Positions 61,100 through 64,000 of a stretch of DNA of 64,000 bases are shown piece after piece (position 1 is the first letter of the stretch; each line of letters begins with the position of its first letter). This DNA comes from Liquorilactobacillus hordei DSM 19519 (GTDB lineage: Bacteria; Bacillota; Bacilli; Lactobacillales; Lactobacillaceae): assembly GCF_019443985.1 (NCBI RefSeq), contig NZ_CP049303.1, positions 744,001 through 808,000 on the forward strand. Reading direction: 5' to 3'. Below the pieces are notes generated by a model. The model was not told where the DNA came from, did not search any database, and saw nothing but the letters and a program-made list of their open reading frames with translations. The position numbers were made by a program, and so were the translations under genes.

Positions 61100-61465
61100 A
61101 TGGAGAGATTCAAAGGAAAATATTATTTTAAGAGCACTTTAGCTATTCAAATTATTGGGCTCTTGTTAGCAATTGTAGTCTTTATCGGCGTAGATAAAAT
61201 ATTAATTTCTAATATTTTGTTTATGGCAGGATTGGCTGCCATTTGTCTGACAATTATAGATGTTTTATTAGGGGCTCATTTATTGGCTGGTTGGTTCAAA
61301 CACAAGAAAAAAGGCGAGACCGACGATGAATATCAGCAGGCTAAAATCAATATACGTGAAGTGGGTAGAGTTAAGAACCAACCAATTCGTGCTAGTAAAT
61401 TTGGTAAAAGCACTCTGATCATAGGAATCACATACATCATATTATCTATTATAATTACCTTCTGA
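61100..61465 (+). CDS. Small membrane protein of unknown function
   Basis: 121 residues with three predicted membrane helices (about 14-34, 37-60, 101-120) and a basic cytoplasmic loop (about 65-98) rich in Lys/Arg/Glu. I do not recognise the family. It lies 14 bp after the lipoprotein stop with GGATGGAAG upstream, so the two probably share a transcript and may act together. A terminator follows. Confidence 0.75.
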   Translation: MERFKGKYYFKSTLAIQIIGLLLAIVVFIGVDKILISNILFMAGLAAICLTIIDVLLGAHLLAGWFKHKKKGETDDEYQQAKINIREVGRVKNQPIRASKFGKSTLIIGITYIILSIIITF

Positions 61466-61468
61466 GTA

Positions 61469-61534
61469 AAAAAGAAACTGCATTGAAATTTGCGAAAAAC
61501 GCATATATTTCATAGCTGGTTTCTTTTTTTTTCT
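61469..61534 (+). terminator. Terminator after the small membrane protein
   Basis: AAGAAAC..GC pairs with GTTTCTT, with an inner GAAAT.TGCG/CGCA.ATTTC stem, followed by a long T run. Confidence 0.85.
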
Positions 61535-61683
61535 TTTGCAAAAAAATAAAAAACTCTTGTTCCATAAGGTAATAGTACACTTTTATATGTGAGCATGGCA
61601 TAAGTTGGGAAATTAACTCGAATTTAAAAAGATTGTGCTATGAATAATTTTAAATTAGACAGAGAATTTTGATCTCTGGAACA

Positions 61684-61745
61684 AAATCATTCGTGATAAA
61701 TAGAGGGACTGAATCAAAACTTAATTCTTGAACCAGCCTTTTAAC
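61684..61745. repeat. Dispersed terminator-like repeat, copy 6
   Basis: CATTCGTGATAAATAGAGG then GACTGAATCAAAACTTAATT and CTTGAACCAGCC. The hairpin lies directly ahead of the paralogue gene, here as a leader rather than a tail. Confidence 0.7.
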
Positions 61746-61760
61746 CTAGGAGAGAGTGTA

Positions 61761-62156
61761 TTGAAGACGAGAAATATAAGAAATGAAGAGCATATTTTTG
61801 AACGATATTATAGTGAGTACACTATAAAGTTATGGCATTATCTTGAATTTTTTGACTTACTTGAAAATTGTCAAGATCCAGAAAATTTTAAAACAGTTTC
61901 TTCTACTTTAAATATTAAATTTGCACTGGTTAGGTATCAAAAAATTTTAAGTGATATTTCTTGCAGCGGATTAGTTACAGATAATCTGAAAAAGAAACAA
62001 AAAATCGAAGAACGAGTATTGTATCTTGAGAAAATAATTTCTGTATTAAAGATTTTTGAGAAAAAGATAAGTAAGAATCCAGATTTATGTAAACAAACAA
62101 AAATAAAAAGAACAAAAATTTTAAACATAGACAAATGTTATCTCTATAAAGTATAG
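61761..62156 (+). CDS. Unknown 131-aa protein, paralogue of the gene at 435
   Basis: 131 residues from TTG 61761, which has AGGAGAG 6 nt upstream; the frame extends 11 codons further into a repeat without a ribosome site. Its length equals that of the protein at 435, and the N-terminal half aligns with it (NEEHIFERYYSEYTIKL, LLENCQDPENFKTVSSTLNIKFALVRYQK). No signal peptide or membrane segment; the C-terminal third is very basic (KKKISKNPD, KIKRTKI). Function unknown. A second small gene follows 20 bp later. Confidence 0.72.
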   Translation: MKTRNIRNEEHIFERYYSEYTIKLWHYLEFFDLLENCQDPENFKTVSSTLNIKFALVRYQKILSDISCSGLVTDNLKKKQKIEERVLYLEKIISVLKIFEKKISKNPDLCKQTKIKRTKILNIDKCYLYKV

Positions 62157-62176
62157 ATAATGGAGGAATAGTATTG

Positions 62177-62467
62177 ATGGATTATGATTTTATTGCGGAC
62201 TTCTTGGCTTTTTTAGCCATTTGTTCTGAAAATAAGCTGGAAGTTCGAGAATATCAAGTGATTGATTTCGCGACTTCAAAAGGAATTAGAATTCAGGAAC
62301 TGGCAACTATAGAGTTATTACTTTTTACAGCAAAAATAACAACAAAGTGTCCTAGAAAAGTTGGCAGTAGTTTTGTAAACTTATGTCCAGGATCGCTAAC
62401 TGAGGCGGGGTTAAAACTAGTAAAGCAACTGAGTGGGCAAGAAAATAAAAAATTTACAATATTATAA
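62177..62467 (+). CDS. Unknown 96-aa protein
   Basis: 96 residues from ATG 62177, 8 nt after GGAGGAA (a TTG at 62174 is possible). It looks like a small soluble protein with a helical N-terminal half (DFIADFLAFLAICSENKLEVREY) and a beta-rich, Gly/Ser-containing end. Not recognised. It probably shares a transcript with the 131-aa gene just upstream. Confidence 0.65.
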   Translation: MDYDFIADFLAFLAICSENKLEVREYQVIDFATSKGIRIQELATIELLLFTAKITTKCPRKVGSSFVNLCPGSLTEAGLKLVKQLSGQENKKFTIL

Positions 62468-62470
62468 TAA

Positions 62471-62513
62471 AAAAGAAGCGTGACCAAAATTTAACTTGGC
62501 CAGCTCCTTTTGT
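62471..62513. repeat. Dispersed terminator-like repeat, copy 7
   Basis: AAGAAGCGTGACCAAAATTT and AACTTGGCCAGCTCCTTTT, short form without the CACGTTTATACG flank. It lies between the convergent 96-aa gene and the HD gene and can serve both. Confidence 0.6.
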
Positions 62514-62553
62514 CGGTTATCAAAAAGTAATCCTCACAAAAAAATTTTTTATT

Positions 62554-63876
62554 TTAATAGTCAGTTTTTTTGTCAATTAACCATCCATTTTTTAAATGTC
62601 TTTGAAATTGTTCATAAATTGGTGCGAACAAATCAATTTCTCTTGAAGAGGTCAGCATTTCTCTAGGAAAGAAAAAACGTTCATCACCGGAGAACTCCCC
62701 AGTGATTGCAGCAACAAGCTTGCTTACTTTTGAAAGCTCAATTAAAGTACCATCATCTTGATATAACTCGATTTGTGTTATTTTCTTGCTTTGACTAGGT
62801 GCATAAACATCGTATGGTAAATCAAAGCTATCATTAGTTGCAGTATAGTAAGCTGCATTGTAACCAGCTGCTGAAACTAACTCGCACAATTTAGGAATTT
62901 GGTTGCTAGTAGTTGCAGAAAAGCGTGCAGACTTCAACGGCTTACGATTCAAGAAACGGCTAGCTAAATCGCTCAGTATTTTATCAGGACTCATAGACCA
63001 TTGAATAAAGTAGGTATTTAAAACACCGTCATCAAGACGAATGTAGTCTTCAACTGAAAAATTATTTTCGAAAAAAGGTAACAACAGGTGAGGAGGGGTT
63101 TCTTCGGTTAATTGATTGTTTTCAAAAAGAAATTTTGCTCTTTGAAGTAACCGATTTAGAATTACTTCCATGGAACGTGATACAGGATGGAAATAAACTT
63201 GTTGATACATTTGAAAACGACTAACAATATAATCTTCAACAGCATGCATACCGCTGATATGGAAAGTAATACCATTTTTATAAGGACGCATGACCCGCAA
63301 GATTCTGCGCAAATCAAAAGTTCCATAATTAGTCCCCGTATAATAAGAATCCCTAAGCAGATAATCCATCCGATCAGCATCAATTTGACTTGAAATCATT
63401 TGAACGACCTGTGGGTTAGGATACGTTTTTTGGATTACACTGGCAACTTTTTCTGGAAAGTCGGGAGCAACTTCACGTAAAACCTTATTAACTTCTGTGG
63501 CAGGCGAGGTTAGGATTTCAACTGTTACATTTTCATGATTAGTTCCGAAAATATGTTCAAAGGTATGTGAGTAGGGACCGTGACCAATATCATGGAGTAA
63601 CGCGGCACACAAAGCAACTAGACGTTCATCATCATTCCAAAGGCCATCGTCAGTACTTTGAGAAGGATAATTACGTTGAAAGTTATCACAGATTTGACGT
63701 GTAATTTCATATACACCAACTGAATGTGTAAACCGTGAATGCTCTGCGCCATGAAAGGTACTGCTGGCAGTTCCAAGCTGACGAATACGGCGTAAGCGCT
63801 GAAACTCACGGGTGTTAATAAGATCCAAAATCACTTGATGTTGAACATAAATATAGCTATGAATTGGGTCTCTCAA
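62554..63876 (-). CDS. HD-domain nucleotidase (YwfO/dNTPase-like)
   Basis: 440 residues from TTG 63876. The HD metal site is clear: HGAEHSRFTHSVGVYE near 42-57, LLHDIGHGPYSHTFEH near 92-107, and the later Asp in SSQIDADRMDYLLRDS near 165. The order matches YwfO and the enterococcal dNTP triphosphohydrolase family. Homologues usually begin some 10 residues earlier with a KLxxEKVxRDP segment; that segment (KLKREKV) is encoded upstream in frame but no ATG, GTG or TTG is available. A strong AGGAG lies at 63929-63933, before an in-frame ATC at 63918, so the true start may be non-canonical. Confidence 0.88.
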   Translation of the reverse strand: MRDPIHSYIYVQHQVILDLINTREFQRLRRIRQLGTASSTFHGAEHSRFTHSVGVYEITRQICDNFQRNYPSQSTDDGLWNDDERLVALCAALLHDIGHGPYSHTFEHIFGTNHENVTVEILTSPATEVNKVLREVAPDFPEKVASVIQKTYPNPQVVQMISSQIDADRMDYLLRDSYYTGTNYGTFDLRRILRVMRPYKNGITFHISGMHAVEDYIVSRFQMYQQVYFHPVSRSMEVILNRLLQRAKFLFENNQLTEETPPHLLLPFFENNFSVEDYIRLDDGVLNTYFIQWSMSPDKILSDLASRFLNRKPLKSARFSATTSNQIPKLCELVSAAGYNAAYYTATNDSFDLPYDVYAPSQSKKITQIELYQDDGTLIELSKVSKLVAAITGEFSGDERFFFPREMLTSSREIDLFAPIYEQFQRHLKNGWLIDKKTDY

Positions 63877-64000
63877 AACTTTTTCTCTTTTTAATTTCTT
63901 ACTTGTATAAACAGTGATATCTAATCAACTCCTATATTGATATGCATAGATAAATCAATTATATTAATTATAACTTAATATAATATTTGTTGCATAGTGT

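Overview
The window is a low-GC Gram-positive chromosome segment from a lactic acid bacterium of the Lactobacillaceae. The 16S rRNA is lactobacillus-like; from memory its V1-V2 region resembles Liquorilactobacillus, but genus is not proven here. T-box leaders, TTG/GTG starts behind strong Shine-Dalgarno sites, an Apf-type wall protein, a mevalonate-pathway HMG-CoA reductase and the metG-tatD-rnmV-rsmA-veg-ispE block all fit this.

Layout. 0-9 kb: end of wecB, an unknown 131-aa protein, an M20 deacylase, an esterase-like hydrolase, a MacAB/YknXYZ-type ABC exporter, and a hrtRBA heme-sensing/heme-efflux operon with its palindromic operator. 8.5-18.5 kb: LysM/Apf wall protein, CorA transporter, ackA, sbcDC behind an SOS-box-like site, a PerR/Fur regulator behind a Fur/PerR-like box, and tyrS behind a Tyr T-box. 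18.5-24 kb: one rrn operon (16S-23S-5S, no spacer tRNA) with tandem promoters. 24-29.5 kb: ComX/SigH-like sigma factor, tRNA-Thr, helD, trpS behind a Trp T-box, and ppx. 29.6-32.8 kb: an ISL3-family element nested inside an IS1182-family element. 33-42 kb: an unknown anchored protein, mvaA with an overlapping zincin-like gene, then metG, tatD, rnmV, rsmA, veg and ispE. 41.8-49.3 kb: polysaccharide deacetylase and argGH on the minus strand, and a plus-strand araT / 2-hydroxyacid dehydrogenase / orphan EIIC-like operon. 49.5-53 kb: purR, glmU, prs. 53-64 kb: aldo/keto reductase, acetyltransferase, YczE-like protein, nagB, birA, a YibE/F pair, a lipoprotein, small unknown proteins (one a paralogue of the 131-aa protein at the left end) and an HD-domain nucleotidase.

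The most interesting signal is the 350-nt leader of the araT operon. It encodes a 23-codon peptide with the run YYYFYFF, followed by mutually exclusive RNA pairings and an intrinsic terminator. I read it as a ribosome-mediated attenuator that senses Tyr/Phe supply and controls aromatic transamination, 2-keto acid reduction and probably transport. Other leads are a pseudoknot-containing RNA candidate after nagB, a dispersed family of terminator-like repeats, an ISL3 insertion into the loop of an IS1182 leader hairpin, an IS1182 transposase whose stop codon lies in flanking DNA, and an orphan ispE beside mevalonate-pathway mvaA.

All calls come from reading the sequence and from memory of families; no search was run.
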